A stretch of 42,953 nt of DNA from DATKMS01 sp041497995 (GCA_041497995.1 JBGQHM010000006.1:1-42953); one strand, 5' to 3'; positions 1 to 8,524 are shown, counted from the first letter of the stretch. The notes: generated from the sequence alone by a model not told the origin. A program made the numbers and translations.

Positions 1-153
1 GCCGAAATGACGCGCCACTTCCCGCCGCAGGAGATCGTCGAGCTGATCCTCGCGATCGGTTTCTACATGGCCGTAGCGCGCCTGCTCGAGACGACGGCAG
101 TGGACATCGAAGCCGACGCCGGGGCGGCGATTGTCGACGCCTTGAAGAAGTAG
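1..153 (+). CDS. Carboxymuconolactone decarboxylase-family protein, C-terminal fragment
   Basis: The window opens inside a gene, and only about 50 residues before the TAG at 151-153 are visible. The segment around IVELILAIGFYMAVARLLETT closely resembles the last helices of carboxymuconolactone decarboxylase/AhpD-like proteins, where an 'E-hydrophobic-GFY-x-hydrophobic-R-x-ET' helix is typical. The family includes decarboxylases and alkylhydroperoxidase-like proteins. The CxxC region, which would tell these apart, lies outside the window. The stop codon is 20 bases before the ATG of the VOC gene, so the two are probably cotranscribed. The family assignment is fairly secure; the substrate is unknown. 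Confidence 0.7.
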   Translation, partial: AEMTRHFPPQEIVELILAIGFYMAVARLLETTAVDIEADAGAAIVDALKK

Positions 154-173
154 TGTCCGGCAAGAGGATCGCG

Positions 174-578
174 ATGGTCACCGTCACCGCTCTCGATCAT
201 TTCGTCCTGCGTATACGCGACCTCGATGCGTCGCTCGCCTTCTATCGCGACATTCTCGGATTGCCGATCGAGTTCCTCGATGAGTATCGCGCCGGGCAAC
301 GCCCGTTCGTGTCGGCGCGTATCGGGGGTCAGCTACTGGATCTCGTACCTGACACTACCTTTGATCCCGAGGCGGGGAAGAACGCCGGGGGCTTTATGCA
401 CTTCTGCATCGGCGTGCCGGCCGGGCAGCTCGAACGTGCCATCCCATGGCTGAAGGAACGCGGCGTGAATATCCTGCAGGATCAGCCGATGCCGCGCATG
501 GGCGCGACAGGCATGGGGCTGTCGATCTACGTTGCCGATCCCGATGGCTACGTCGTCGAGCTGAAGGAGCACGCGTGA
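174..578 (+). CDS. VOC superfamily protein (glyoxalase/dioxygenase fold)
   Basis: This is a single-module vicinal-oxygen-chelate protein of about 134 residues. It begins with the usual pattern of a His on the first strand (ALDHFVLRIRD), the 'FYRDILGLP' helix and turn, and ends with 'YVADPDGYVVEL', where the last Glu is the usual metal ligand. Family members are metal-dependent lyases, dioxygenases or resistance proteins; the substrate cannot be read from sequence. An in-frame GTG at 153 overlaps the preceding stop. I prefer the ATG at 174 because AGAGG sits six bases before it and the VOC fold starts right after. The end overlaps the GTG of the M20 peptidase gene, which points to coupled translation. 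Confidence 0.85.
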   Translation: MVTVTALDHFVLRIRDLDASLAFYRDILGLPIEFLDEYRAGQRPFVSARIGGQLLDLVPDTTFDPEAGKNAGGFMHFCIGVPAGQLERAIPWLKERGVNILQDQPMPRMGATGMGLSIYVADPDGYVVELKEHA

Positions 579-1996
579 GACAAGCCGTCAGGGCGGCGTC
601 GGTCGCGCTGGCTATCCTGTTGGCTCAGCTCGCGTGCGCGCGGGCTGCCGATATCGATTGGTCCAACGTTGAGCAGCAAGCGACCAACTTCCTGAGCACG
701 TACATTCAAATCGACACCACCAATCCGCCGGGCAACGAGATTGCGGCGGCGCAGTTCCTCGCGGACCACTTTCGCCAGGTGGGCATCGACGCGGAGACGT
801 TCGAGTCAGCACCGGGGCGTGGCTCAGTGCTGGCACGCCTCAAAGGCAGCGGCGGTGCGCGGCCGGTGATTCTGCTCAATCATCTCGACGTTGTCCCGGC
901 GAACGCCGATGGTTGGGACGTGCCGCCGTTCTCCGGCTCGGTGCGCGACGGGTTCGTCTACGGTCGTGGCGCGCTCGACTGCAAGGGAGTCGGTACGGTT
1001 GACGCGATGGCGCTGCTGTTGATGAAGCAGCACGGGATCACCCTCAAGCGCGACGTGATCTTCCTCGGCACCGCTGACGAAGAAACCGGCGGCAAGCTCG
1101 GCGCCGGCTGGATGGTGGAGAACCACTTCGACCGTTTCGCCGACGCGGAGTTTGTGCTCAACGAGGGCGGCGCTATCGATGTCCTCCCAAACGGCAAGCT
1201 CGCCTACGCCGTTGCCGTCGCGGAGAAGACACCGTGCTGGCTGCGGCTGACAGCAACGGGCCGCCCCGGGCATGGATCGTCGCCGCAGAAGCAGACGGCG
1301 GTCACACGCCTGGTGCGTGCGCTCCACCAGGTGAGCGAGTACCGGCCCGCGTTGCGCGTCACACCCGAGGTCGAAGCGTACTACGCGGCCCTCGCGCCGC
1401 TGCAGGATGACGCACGGCGCCAACAGTACAAGAATCTGCGCAGTGCGTTGCAGAACCAGAAGTTCCGAACGGAGTTCCTCGACCGGGCGCACGACGCGGC
1501 GCTGGTGCACAACACGATCACTCCGACCGTGCTCACCGGCAGCCAGAAGACCAACGTCATCCCGCGCACCGCGAGCGCCGAGCTCGATTGCCGCTTGCTA
1601 CCCGGAGAGGGACCGGTGCTGTTCGTCGACACGATCCGGCACGTGATCAACGACCCGGACGTGACGGTCGACGTCATTTTGAATTTCCCGCCGTCTGCAT
1701 CGCCTACAGACACGCAACTCTACACGGCGATCGAGCGAGTCGCGGCGCGTGAGCACATGCCCGTCATCCCGAGCGTTCTCACCGGGTTCACCGACAGCCA
1801 TTACTTCCGCGAGAAGGGGGTCACGAGCTACGGCTTCGTGCCGTTTGCTCTGAACGAGGACGAGGGCAGTCGCGAGCACGGCATCAACGAACGCCTCTCG
1901 ATCGAGAACCTGCGCGAGGGTACCCGGCGGCTGTTGGAACTGCTACAAACGCTCGACGAGGTTGCACCCGATGGACCCCAAGGACACCAAGGCTAA
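575..1996 (+). CDS. Secreted M20-family metallopeptidase
   Basis: This is an M20 (ArgE/DapE/carboxypeptidase-like) zinc peptidase of about 473 residues. The N-terminus is a signal peptide (basic MRQAV, hydrophobic core, Ala-rich cleavage region before ADIDW), so it acts outside the cytoplasm. Visible motifs are LLNHLDVVPAN (first zinc His), GRGALDCKG (bridging Asp), TADEETGG (catalytic Glu pair), the dimerisation-domain motif GRPGHGSSP and the C-terminal HGINE (last zinc His). Family members hydrolyse peptides or N-acyl amino acids. The reading frame extends upstream to 446, but that portion lies inside the VOC gene. The GTG at 575 overlaps the VOC stop and starts exactly at the signal peptide. 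The specific substrate is unknown. Confidence 0.9.
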   Translation: MRQAVRAASVALAILLAQLACARAADIDWSNVEQQATNFLSTYIQIDTTNPPGNEIAAAQFLADHFRQVGIDAETFESAPGRGSVLARLKGSGGARPVILLNHLDVVPANADGWDVPPFSGSVRDGFVYGRGALDCKGVGTVDAMALLLMKQHGITLKRDVIFLGTADEETGGKLGAGWMVENHFDRFADAEFVLNEGGAIDVLPNGKLAYAVAVAEKTPCWLRLTATGRPGHGSSPQKQTAVTRLVRALHQVSEYRPALRVTPEVEAYYAALAPLQDDARRQQYKNLRSALQNQKFRTEFLDRAHDAALVHNTITPTVLTGSQKTNVIPRTASAELDCRLLPGEGPVLFVDTIRHVINDPDVTVDVILNFPPSASPTDTQLYTAIERVAAREHMPVIPSVLTGFTDSHYFREKGVTSYGFVPFALNEDEGSREHGINERLSIENLREGTRRLLELLQTLDEVAPDGPQGHQG

Positions 1997-2249
1997 CGGC
2001 CCGCGAGTCTTCTACTACCAAGGCACGCTCCCACCGGCGTTGGCGCTATTGCTCGTAGCGCCGTTGCTGTTGGTCTTCCTTTCCTTCGCTGCGATGCTGC
2101 TAGCCGGTGGAGCCGTCGCGGCATTGTTCCTGCCGCTGTTCCTCCGTAGCCGTCTGCGGCGACCCGAGCCCGACCACGACGTGATCACGCTGGAGCGCGA
2201 TCAGTACTCGGCGGTCGACCGCGACACGCCGCACCTGCCGCCGCGATGA
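1971..2249 (+). CDS. Small membrane protein of unknown function
   Basis: This is a short protein of about 92 residues with two adjoining hydrophobic stretches (roughly residues 23-60), then a basic RSRLRRPEP segment and an acidic, Pro-ending tail. I recognise no family. The start is taken as the ATG at 1971, which overlaps the end of the peptidase gene; a GAGG lies about ten bases upstream. Its last codons overlap the ATG of the DUF421 gene at 2246. It is therefore probably part of the same transcript, with its basic tail likely cytoplasmic. Confidence 0.6.
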   Translation: MDPKDTKANGPRVFYYQGTLPPALALLLVAPLLLVFLSFAAMLLAGGAVAALFLPLFLRSRLRRPEPDHDVITLERDQYSAVDRDTPHLPPR

Positions 2250-2776
2250 GCTTTTCGCGGATGTGGGCGCTCGGCGACGTCTCCGTTTTCGAGAAGATCA
2301 CCCGCGCCGCGGCCGTTTACTTTTTCTTGCTGATCGTGATGCGCCTGACGGGCAAGCGACAGCTCGGGCAGATGTCGTCGTTCGATGTCGTCGTGCTCTT
2401 GATGATCAGCAACATCGTACAGAACGCGATGATCGGCAACGACAACTCCGTCACCGGCGGGTTCATCGGTGCGGCGACGATTCTCGGCCTCAACTATGCG
2501 CTGGCGCGGCTCGCCCTCTCGAACAAAACGATCGAACGCATCATCGAAGGCCAACCGACCGTCCTCGTGCACAACGGAAAGGTGATCGAGGCCAACATGC
2601 ATCGCGAGTCGGTGACCCGCGACGAACTGATGGCGGCGCTGCGGCGCGCCGGCATTCTGTCGATCGGGCAAGTCCGTGTCGCGTTGCTCGAGGAGACGGG
2701 TGCGATCACGGCGGTGAAGAGGGAGCGCGCGTCGGCCGCTAGTCAGGACGCACGTTCCGGCACTAGATCCCAGTGA
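2246..2776 (+). CDS. DUF421 (YetF/YcaP-like) membrane protein
   Basis: This 176-residue protein has N-terminal membrane helices with the family hallmark FLLIVMRLTGKRQLGQMS followed by FDVVVLLMISNIVQNAM. A soluble domain follows, containing IEGQPTVLVHNGKVIEANM and the terminal RRAGILSIGQVRVALLEE segment. These are the two halves of the DUF421/YetF family, found in the cytoplasmic membrane of many bacteria; its biochemical role is not established. The length is in the usual range for shorter members. It overlaps the upstream small membrane gene by four bases and ends the forward gene run of this region. Confidence 0.88.
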   Translation: MSFSRMWALGDVSVFEKITRAAAVYFFLLIVMRLTGKRQLGQMSSFDVVVLLMISNIVQNAMIGNDNSVTGGFIGAATILGLNYALARLALSNKTIERIIEGQPTVLVHNGKVIEANMHRESVTRDELMAALRRAGILSIGQVRVALLEETGAITAVKRERASAASQDARSGTRSQ

Positions 2777-2846
2777 TCTCGACTGGCCAACCACGCCACG
2801 TGAGGATCTTGATGATCTGTTCCTCACTGAACCTGCTCTTGCGCAT
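2763..2846 (-). pseudogene. IS3-family transposase OrfA remnant (N-terminus only)
   Basis: On the reverse strand an AAGGAGGA ribosome site precedes an ATG at 2846 that opens MRKSRFSEEQIIKIL, the characteristic start of IS3-family OrfA (helix-turn-helix) proteins. Similarity stops after about 15 residues, and the frame ends at a TAG after 27 codons. No OrfB, inverted repeat or target duplication was seen nearby. It is a decayed insertion-sequence relic at the boundary between the metabolic genes and the defence island. Confidence 0.7.
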
Positions 2847-2918
2847 CTGAGTCCTCCTTCGATCTTCGTTAGCACGGAGAACTCTCGTTATGCTTGGACC
2901 GGTTTTACGGGGGGCAGG

Positions 2919-4904
2919 TCACCTAGAGGGCAGCTGGGCGTCTTCAAATACTAGTCGCAACGGAAGGGGCTGGCTGAGAGGCTGCCCATTGCCCGGCCCG
3001 TCCGCGGAGTCCTGGTCGGTCTTCTTGCGGTCCGCATCCCTCAAGTAGTTTCTCGCCCGCAGCTCATAGCGTCCCGGCTCCAGATCGACGTTTTCCAACG
3101 AGGGTGGATCGTCCGCGGCCTTGGTTACCTTGCCATCCCGCAAGAGATCCAGGAGCGTGTCGAGGTCCGGCCGTCGGATGTCGGGAAGCCAGGCACTCAC
3201 CCGCTGTCCGCGCTCCAAGATGAATGAGCGAGTTGCGGGAAGCGCCTCCAGTTGCCATCTGAAGGAATTCTTGGCTGACTCTTTATACCGCGCAATTTCG
3301 TCCGGATTCAGCTCGATGGGCGGATCCAATCTGCTGTTGAGTGTGACAACGAGGTTTCCGTCAACCGCGACCGGGCGTCCAAACCGAGATTCACGAACGG
3401 TCTTGAGCACGGCAAAGTAGATGTCGTCAAGAGACAGTGCGAGCTTCTGCTTCGAGAGGACCACGCGGTAGTTGCCCGACTGTCCGACCTCGAGACACAA
3501 TTGCATGCCCATGCGCAGCACCGAGTCGACCTGTGGTCTCCCATCATCAGTTCCCTTCCCGGAGCGCACCGGCGCCATGCTCAATATGCCTTGTGGGTCA
3601 CTCTTTAGCGGTTGGATGCGGGCATCAACGTTCTGTTCTGGTGCTAGTCTGAATTGGTCGACGCAGATTTCCTGAGCGAACTCAGCTTGGAAGGGCCACT
3701 CGAAGGGTAGGGAATCAAAGCGTACTGCTTCCTTCCGTGCCTGCCCCTGCGGAGCCATCGGCAAGTCGGCGTGGTCGAACGGTCTGCTGCCCTTTGAGGT
3801 AAGCGAAGGTCGGTAGGACAGTGCCAGTATCCCACCAAACAAGGCAATAGTAGCGTACGTCAGGGCCAACTGTGGCAAGCCAGCAACCCGTGTTCGAGGC
3901 GGTGCACTGAGATCGACGCTGGAGAATGCATTCGAGAGACCTACCGCGGCGGGCACCAGCATTGCCCACACCCGCCCAGCCCCAGCGTCCTCGTCGCCGA
4001 CCACGCCACCTGTAAGCCGCAAAGAGAGCCATGTTACCAGCGTCACGGTGAGCACACCAAACGCTGTCCCGGTCGCGACCTGAGCGACTCGCATCGCGAG
4101 GGTCCGAGCGGAGATACCGAACGCTATCAAGGTTCCGGCCCGTACTGAAACAGCGAGTGCACACACGGCGATCGTACCCTCGAGCCATTGGGGCATGGTG
4201 GTGTTGTCAGTCGACATCGCGAATATCAGTCCCAGGACTACGGCCGGTCCGAGGCTCCAGAGACACACGCGTAGCAACCCCGTCGCCGCCCCAGCAACCG
4301 GGTCGAAGTGAAGGTAGATGGGGATGGTGCGCTGTGTCGCAACGACGCCCAGCGCCGCAGCTACAATCGGACAAGAAATTAGGACGATCGTAAGGACGTC
4401 CTTTTGAAGCGGAGAGGCAAGGGCCGATGTCAGGAAGAGCGCGAATGCGAAGGTGCCCAGCAGACCTCCGAGGGCAGCAGGAGGCAGCAGCGACCATTTG
4501 AACCGCTGTGCGACCCTGAAGTCCGGCAAGGTCGTGAGTGAGGCAATCAGTCGGACAAGCTTGAAGCTTTCGCGGAGGTTGGGGCGGCCTACCGGTATGC
4601 CCAGCGCGCGGATCTGGCCCAAGATCGCGTACGCTCGCTGGCGATGAACCTCAGCACCGCTCACGCGTCGTAGCGCATTCACCGGGCCGGACGGGTTGTC
4701 GCGAGACGCTGCCGCTGAAAGAATGGTGTCGACCGCATGCTGGCGCACCGCATCGTCGGCGTCGCGCAACGCGACGCCGACAAGCAACGTATCACCCTCA
4801 TCGCTGCTCAACGCTGCCAGTGCCGTGGCGGCGTTTTTGCGCATCTGCGGGTTGATGGATGTCATGAATTCCTGGATCACCGTGACCGTTCTACGCGTTG
4901 TCAT
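2919..4904 (-). CDS. HEAT-like multi-spanning membrane protein with large C-terminal soluble domain (putative effector)
   Basis: This protein of about 661 residues belongs to no family I recognise. Residues 1-70 read as short paired helices (RKNAATALAALSSDEGD, DDAVRQHAVDTILSA) with HEAT-repeat character. About seven hydrophobic segments follow between residues 138 and 363. The remaining 290 residues are soluble and probably beta-rich. The frame extends up to 5045, but that part lies inside the NTPase gene. The ATG at 4904 overlaps the upstream stop by 14 bases, so translation is probably coupled. As the last gene of a TIR-SIR2/nSTAND operon it could be a membrane-acting effector or receptor. 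That role is inferred from context only. Confidence 0.6.
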   Translation of the reverse strand: MTTRRTVTVIQEFMTSINPQMRKNAATALAALSSDEGDTLLVGVALRDADDAVRQHAVDTILSAAASRDNPSGPVNALRRVSGAEVHRQRAYAILGQIRALGIPVGRPNLRESFKLVRLIASLTTLPDFRVAQRFKWSLLPPAALGGLLGTFAFALFLTSALASPLQKDVLTIVLISCPIVAAALGVVATQRTIPIYLHFDPVAGAATGLLRVCLWSLGPAVVLGLIFAMSTDNTTMPQWLEGTIAVCALAVSVRAGTLIAFGISARTLAMRVAQVATGTAFGVLTVTLVTWLSLRLTGGVVGDEDAGAGRVWAMLVPAAVGLSNAFSSVDLSAPPRTRVAGLPQLALTYATIALFGGILALSYRPSLTSKGSRPFDHADLPMAPQGQARKEAVRFDSLPFEWPFQAEFAQEICVDQFRLAPEQNVDARIQPLKSDPQGILSMAPVRSGKGTDDGRPQVDSVLRMGMQLCLEVGQSGNYRVVLSKQKLALSLDDIYFAVLKTVRESRFGRPVAVDGNLVVTLNSRLDPPIELNPDEIARYKESAKNSFRWQLEALPATRSFILERGQRVSAWLPDIRRPDLDTLLDLLRDGKVTKAADDPPSLENVDLEPGRYELRARNYLRDADRKKTDQDSADGPGNGQPLSQPLPLRLVFEDAQLPSR

Positions 4905-6525
4905 GTCGATGCCTTTCGATCCAGTGACGAACCAACTCACCCTCATCGTCTCGCGCCACCGCAAGGACACTGCGGAGTACAAACTCGATATCAGCGTCGG
5001 AAAGGTGGATACCCGGCCCGGTGGCCGTAAATTGACCGATCTCATCCTTGTTGAGGCGCGCCCCGATCTCGATCAGCTGCGGGAGGCGCCCGATGAGCGT
5101 CTCGGTGGCCGGCACGGAGCATTCGTCTTCGAAGCGCCGCGACCAGTAGAGGAGAGCCGTGGGCGGCGCGCCGACGGCGATCGCGCTACGCAGCATGACC
5201 TCCACAGCCCAGGTCGGCCACGCGACATCCTCGCGCGACTCGTGCAACACCTCGAATTCGAAGTCCGCCATAAGATCCGTGCAGCGCCCCGTAAGGACGG
5301 CGCGTTCCAAACGCTCGAGCGTACCCAGTGCACTGCGTCGCCGTGCGTAGCGGGGGTCGTCGCGCTGGGCCTCTCGTATCGCTTTCAGGATTGGGGCGAT
5401 TAGGAACTCGTGCGTAATCTCGACAAAATAGCCGCCCAAGCGGCTCTCGACTCTTACGATGCGCGCCGTCTCCAGCGCTGCGAACACCTCCCTGCGCACC
5501 GTGAGGTCCACGAACGGTACCGCGAGCAAGCTCTCGCGTTCCACAATGTTGCGTGTGCGGTTCCCAGTAATCAGCGGCTCCAGGATCTCGATCGCCTCAC
5601 GGCGGCGGTGATCGGAGGAAAGGTCGTTCAGGAAGTCGGTTAGCACCGACTCGAAGATGCCGCGCGTCCCCTTGAGGTTCCGGAGAACCTCCAGCTTCAC
5701 CTCCGCGAGGTCGTGGCCCTCCGCCTCGCCACATTGCGACAGCTCTCTCCCGCTGACCTCCCAGAGCTTGTCGCAGACCATTTGGAGATGTGCCGGTTCG
5801 ACGTAACGGTCTTCGCGAGTGAGTTCAGCCAGGATGGCCTTGAATAGATCATCGGCGTGCGTGTACCCGTACTGCGCAGCGGGTTGCTGGATGGCCTTCG
5901 CTGCTTCGGCCTTGTCGAGCATTTGCAGGCGATAGGAGGATTCCTGCAAATTGCTGACGAAGCTGCGCAGCGGATCGAGGTGCGCTGTATAGTCCTCGCG
6001 CATCGAGATGACGTAGCGAATCGGCAGCAAGGCCGTGCGGCCGGTGGGTTGCTCCGCCGCATCGCGGAGGGGAACCTGGGCTTCGTATAGGCTGCGGAGC
6101 TCGTCGAAGAAGCGCCAGCGTAAGCGCCAGTCAGGCGCGTCTGCGGTGACTGCAGCCGCCCCGCCGACATCACCGTCCGTCGCTTGCGGGCCCAGGTCAA
6201 CAAACCGCGTGAACAGCTCCTCAAATTGGTCGAGAATGATGACAAGGGCAAAGTTCTCCACTCGGTAGCCGTAGACCTCGATGAGATTCTGAAAGAACTC
6301 CGCTAGCCCAATGGCGGGGACGTTGGTCTTCGCCACGATGGACTTGTACCCGCGCTCCAGCAGCGTGCTGGCGAGCCAATCCAGGAGTTCTCGGACGCTG
6401 GTCGATACGCTGATCGGGGGACCCTGCGCCTCCGTCGCCGACTCGCCCTCGATGGCCCGCAGGTGCTCGGCCCACGTCTCGACATCGAGCACCCCCTGTA
6501 ACACCCGGCAGAAGAACGGGGTCAC
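4891..6525 (-). CDS. nSTAND-type NTPase, C-terminal part (separated by a frameshift)
   Basis: This part of 544 codons carries the Walker B/sensor region of a STAND NTPase (FALVIILDQFEELFTRF). Typical later features follow: RYVISMREDYTAHLDPL, the LQESSYRLQMLDKAEA segment, a winged-helix-like region (GGYFVEITHEFLIAPIL) and an alpha-helical tail. It lacks a Walker A, which lies in the adjoining fragment in another frame. The bases before the GTG at 6525 encode matching family-like sequence (ILERYTHTPIRHDSRRRLL) in this frame. This frame is therefore the continuation of one ancestral gene rather than an independent protein. The GTG overlaps the stop of the upstream fragment (GTGA), so coupled translation of two halves is conceivable. 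STAND proteins are signal-sensing switches, many of them in antiphage defence. Confidence 0.8.
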   Translation of the reverse strand: MTPFFCRVLQGVLDVETWAEHLRAIEGESATEAQGPPISVSTSVRELLDWLASTLLERGYKSIVAKTNVPAIGLAEFFQNLIEVYGYRVENFALVIILDQFEELFTRFVDLGPQATDGDVGGAAAVTADAPDWRLRWRFFDELRSLYEAQVPLRDAAEQPTGRTALLPIRYVISMREDYTAHLDPLRSFVSNLQESSYRLQMLDKAEAAKAIQQPAAQYGYTHADDLFKAILAELTREDRYVEPAHLQMVCDKLWEVSGRELSQCGEAEGHDLAEVKLEVLRNLKGTRGIFESVLTDFLNDLSSDHRRREAIEILEPLITGNRTRNIVERESLLAVPFVDLTVRREVFAALETARIVRVESRLGGYFVEITHEFLIAPILKAIREAQRDDPRYARRRSALGTLERLERAVLTGRCTDLMADFEFEVLHESREDVAWPTWAVEVMLRSAIAVGAPPTALLYWSRRFEDECSVPATETLIGRLPQLIEIGARLNKDEIGQFTATGPGIHLSDADIEFVLRSVLAVARDDEGELVRHWIERHRHDNA

Positions 6526-6953
6526 CGGTCCGAAGTCAGCGGAGCCCTGCGCAACCGGGGCGAGCAGTCGGCGCCGTGAGTCGTGACGGATGGGGGTGTG
6601 GGTGTACCGCTCCAGGATGCCGCGCGCCGTAGCGCTTCGGCCTCCGCGGCGGGATACGGAATCACGCTCTTGAGCGTCTGTAGCTTCACCTCCCCGACGG
6701 GGTTATAGCCCGGTCGAACTCTAACCGGCAACCAGCCCGCAGAATGCAACCCTGGAATCACCCGAGCGTTCAGCAGCGAGGTCTTGCCCGCACCCGACGT
6801 GGCTTGCAGCACGGTCAACCGGGAGGACAGGATCAGCGCGATGAGCTCCTGCGCCTCGCGATTTCTGCCATAAAAGAGATCGGCGTCCGCGGTTTCATAG
6901 CTCTCCGCACCCTTGAAAGGCTTCAGTTCCCTGTTGCTCTCGGCCTCGTGCAC
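6522..6953 (-). CDS. nSTAND-type NTPase, N-terminal part with Walker A (frameshifted)
   Basis: From a GTG at 6953 this frame encodes VHEAESNRELKPFKG, the characteristic FYGRNREAQEL entry motif of nSTAND proteins, and a Walker A (QATSGAGKTSLLN, about residues 50-62). It continues through VIPYPAAEAEALRRA and then loses similarity. Near 6619-6626, in a GC-alternating stretch, one base appears to be missing; adding one restores a continuous protein of about 687 residues with the downstream part. The GTG lies 17 bases after the TIR-SIR2 stop with GAGGGA upstream, so it belongs to that operon. An open frame up to 7079 lies inside the TIR-SIR2 gene and is not used. The frameshift may be a sequencing error or real inactivation. 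Confidence 0.75.
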   Translation of the reverse strand: MHEAESNRELKPFKGAESYETADADLFYGRNREAQELIALILSSRLTVLQATSGAGKTSLLNARVIPGLHSAGWLPVRVRPGYNPVGEVKLQTLKSVIPYPAAEAEALRRAASWSGTPTPPSVTTHGADCSPRLRRAPLTSDR

Positions 6954-6970
6954 GGTTGCGGGTCCCTCGT

Positions 6971-8524
6971 TCAGTGCTGCTGCAGCTGCTTGAGCAGTCG
7001 TTCCAGGAATGCATCGCAGGGCTCCTCGATCACTGTGGTTGATAGACGACTCGCCCACTCGTCCTTGACGCTGTTCCATAGCTTGGCTTCAAGCCGGCGG
7101 CTTTTGTCGTGCGCCTCGCTCGTCGGATGCACGTGCACGGCATAGCGCCTTCGCGAAAGGCCAGCCGCCACCTGAAGCGCGTCGCGCAGGATTGTGTAGT
7201 ACAGTAGGCGCAGCTCTGGATCGAAGAGACAATAGCCGAGAAACAGCCAGTGGGTGTTCTGAATTGCCGCCTTGATGCCGGGCAAGGCCCCGCCGCGGGA
7301 GACGGCGATCTGCATCGAGCGATCCGCCGAGATCGCGCAGCTATCGGCCACATCGAGGGAGCCGTGGCATTTGTAGAGAAGCGGCTGCGGCAGTTGGTCG
7401 AGCGTGAAATTGCCAGTTGCTCCGGTCGCATCGCTCGCATTCGGGTCGTAGACCCGGTGGCGGTGCTCCCCGATGAACTCGTCTAGCCCCTCGTAGTCGT
7501 CCGGACGGATCGCGCGCCATTCGGTACCGTCGGCAACAGAAATGTTCCCATCCCCCTCCCGCTTCACGTTCTCATACTCGTTGATGTGGACGACGTTGCC
7601 TGCAGGCATCGAGACGAGTCGCGTAAAGGGTACACCTGCTCGCAACAGCGCGCGCTCCATCAGCAGATCAATGTTCGACGTTACAATCAGCTGTGGGGTC
7701 GCACGACCCCGGCGGATCGATCGGGGCAAACAACCCATCAACTCGGCGAGGTATCTGTGCGCCAGGGGTGCGCAGCGTGTTCGCCTCTGGACGAGTTCGA
7801 CAATAGAGTCTTCGACTAAGGATTCTCCGCCCAGCTTCACAGCGTAATAGTCACCGGCAATATCGCGAGGAAACGGGGGATCGTCCTCATCGCACGGATA
7901 CTCAAGGTACTCGAGCAACTGATCCGCCAGTTCGTGCGAGCGTGGCGGAAGGTCCTTGCTCGCCGGTGACATGCCCGCGCCAACGAAGAAGGTGACCCGC
8001 TCCGCTGCCAGTCGGCCCCGGAGTTGTGCGATAGCGTGCTCGACCGACGCTTCTGCAGCAGCAGGAGCCACGACCGCGACTGCGGCGCGCGCCCGCTCTT
8101 CCCACCGCCTCCCGGTAATGCCCCAGTATAGGGTGCGGAGAGGCAGCTCCTCAGAAACACTCTGCTCAAACGCCACCCAAGTGTTTCCCGCCAAGAACAC
8201 CGGCAAATCTCGCTCGTTCGGCTTGGTCGCCCGTGGAAGGATCACTGGGATCACACGGACATCTTTCTCCACAGCTTGGCGACGCAGTGCAGCGTCGACT
8301 TCCTTCGCCTCCCATGTCCCAACGCCTGACGACCCTACGGCGACGACGATTGCACCCGCGTCCTGCAGGGCTTGCTCAACCAGTGGCTGCCAGGGATCCC
8401 CTGGCGGCAGCTCACTCTGATCGAAAAAGACGCGCAGCTGCCGGCGACGCAGCTCCTCCGCGAGGAGTTGCACCGCCGCCGCGTCAACGCGGCTATAGCT
8501 CAGGAAGACGTCGTACTGCGGCAT
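6971..8524 (-). CDS. TIR-SIR2 fusion protein (two predicted NAD-consuming domains)
   Basis: This 517-residue protein starts with a TIR domain (residues 3 to about 135): YDVFLSYSRVD, FFDQSELPPGDPW and GTWEAKEVDAALRR, where Glu72 or Glu75 sits at the usual catalytic Glu position. A SIR2 domain follows, with the NAD-binding FFVGAGMS (about 179-186), TSNID (282-286, the TQNID equivalent) and the CHGSLD catalytic His (H387). Both folds cleave NAD in bacterial defence proteins. Having both in one chain suggests one signals or reinforces the other, but this is inference. It is the first gene of the leftward operon and is followed after 17 bases by the nSTAND NTPase. An ATG at 8524 begins directly at the TIR domain. 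Confidence 0.88.
   Translation of the reverse strand: MPQYDVFLSYSRVDAAAVQLLAEELRRRQLRVFFDQSELPPGDPWQPLVEQALQDAGAIVVAVGSSGVGTWEAKEVDAALRRQAVEKDVRVIPVILPRATKPNERDLPVFLAGNTWVAFEQSVSEELPLRTLYWGITGRRWEERARAAVAVVAPAAAEASVEHAIAQLRGRLAAERVTFFVGAGMSPASKDLPPRSHELADQLLEYLEYPCDEDDPPFPRDIAGDYYAVKLGGESLVEDSIVELVQRRTRCAPLAHRYLAELMGCLPRSIRRGRATPQLIVTSNIDLLMERALLRAGVPFTRLVSMPAGNVVHINEYENVKREGDGNISVADGTEWRAIRPDDYEGLDEFIGEHRHRVYDPNASDATGATGNFTLDQLPQPLLYKCHGSLDVADSCAISADRSMQIAVSRGGALPGIKAAIQNTHWLFLGYCLFDPELRLLYYTILRDALQVAAGLSRRRYAVHVHPTSEAHDKSRRLEAKLWNSVKDEWASRLSTTVIEEPCDAFLERLLKQLQQH

Noticed and set aside
446..574. Longer N-terminus of the M20 peptidase gene
   Set aside because: It overlaps the VOC gene, reads as Arg-rich shadow sequence and would bury the signal peptide. 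The GTG at 575 fits better.
4905..5045. Upstream extension of the HEAT-like membrane protein
   Set aside because: It lies inside the nSTAND coding sequence and has no domain character.
6954..7079. Upstream extension of the nSTAND N-terminal frame
   Set aside because: It overlaps the conserved C-terminus of TIR-SIR2. The GTG at 6953 lies in the intergenic gap with a ribosome site.
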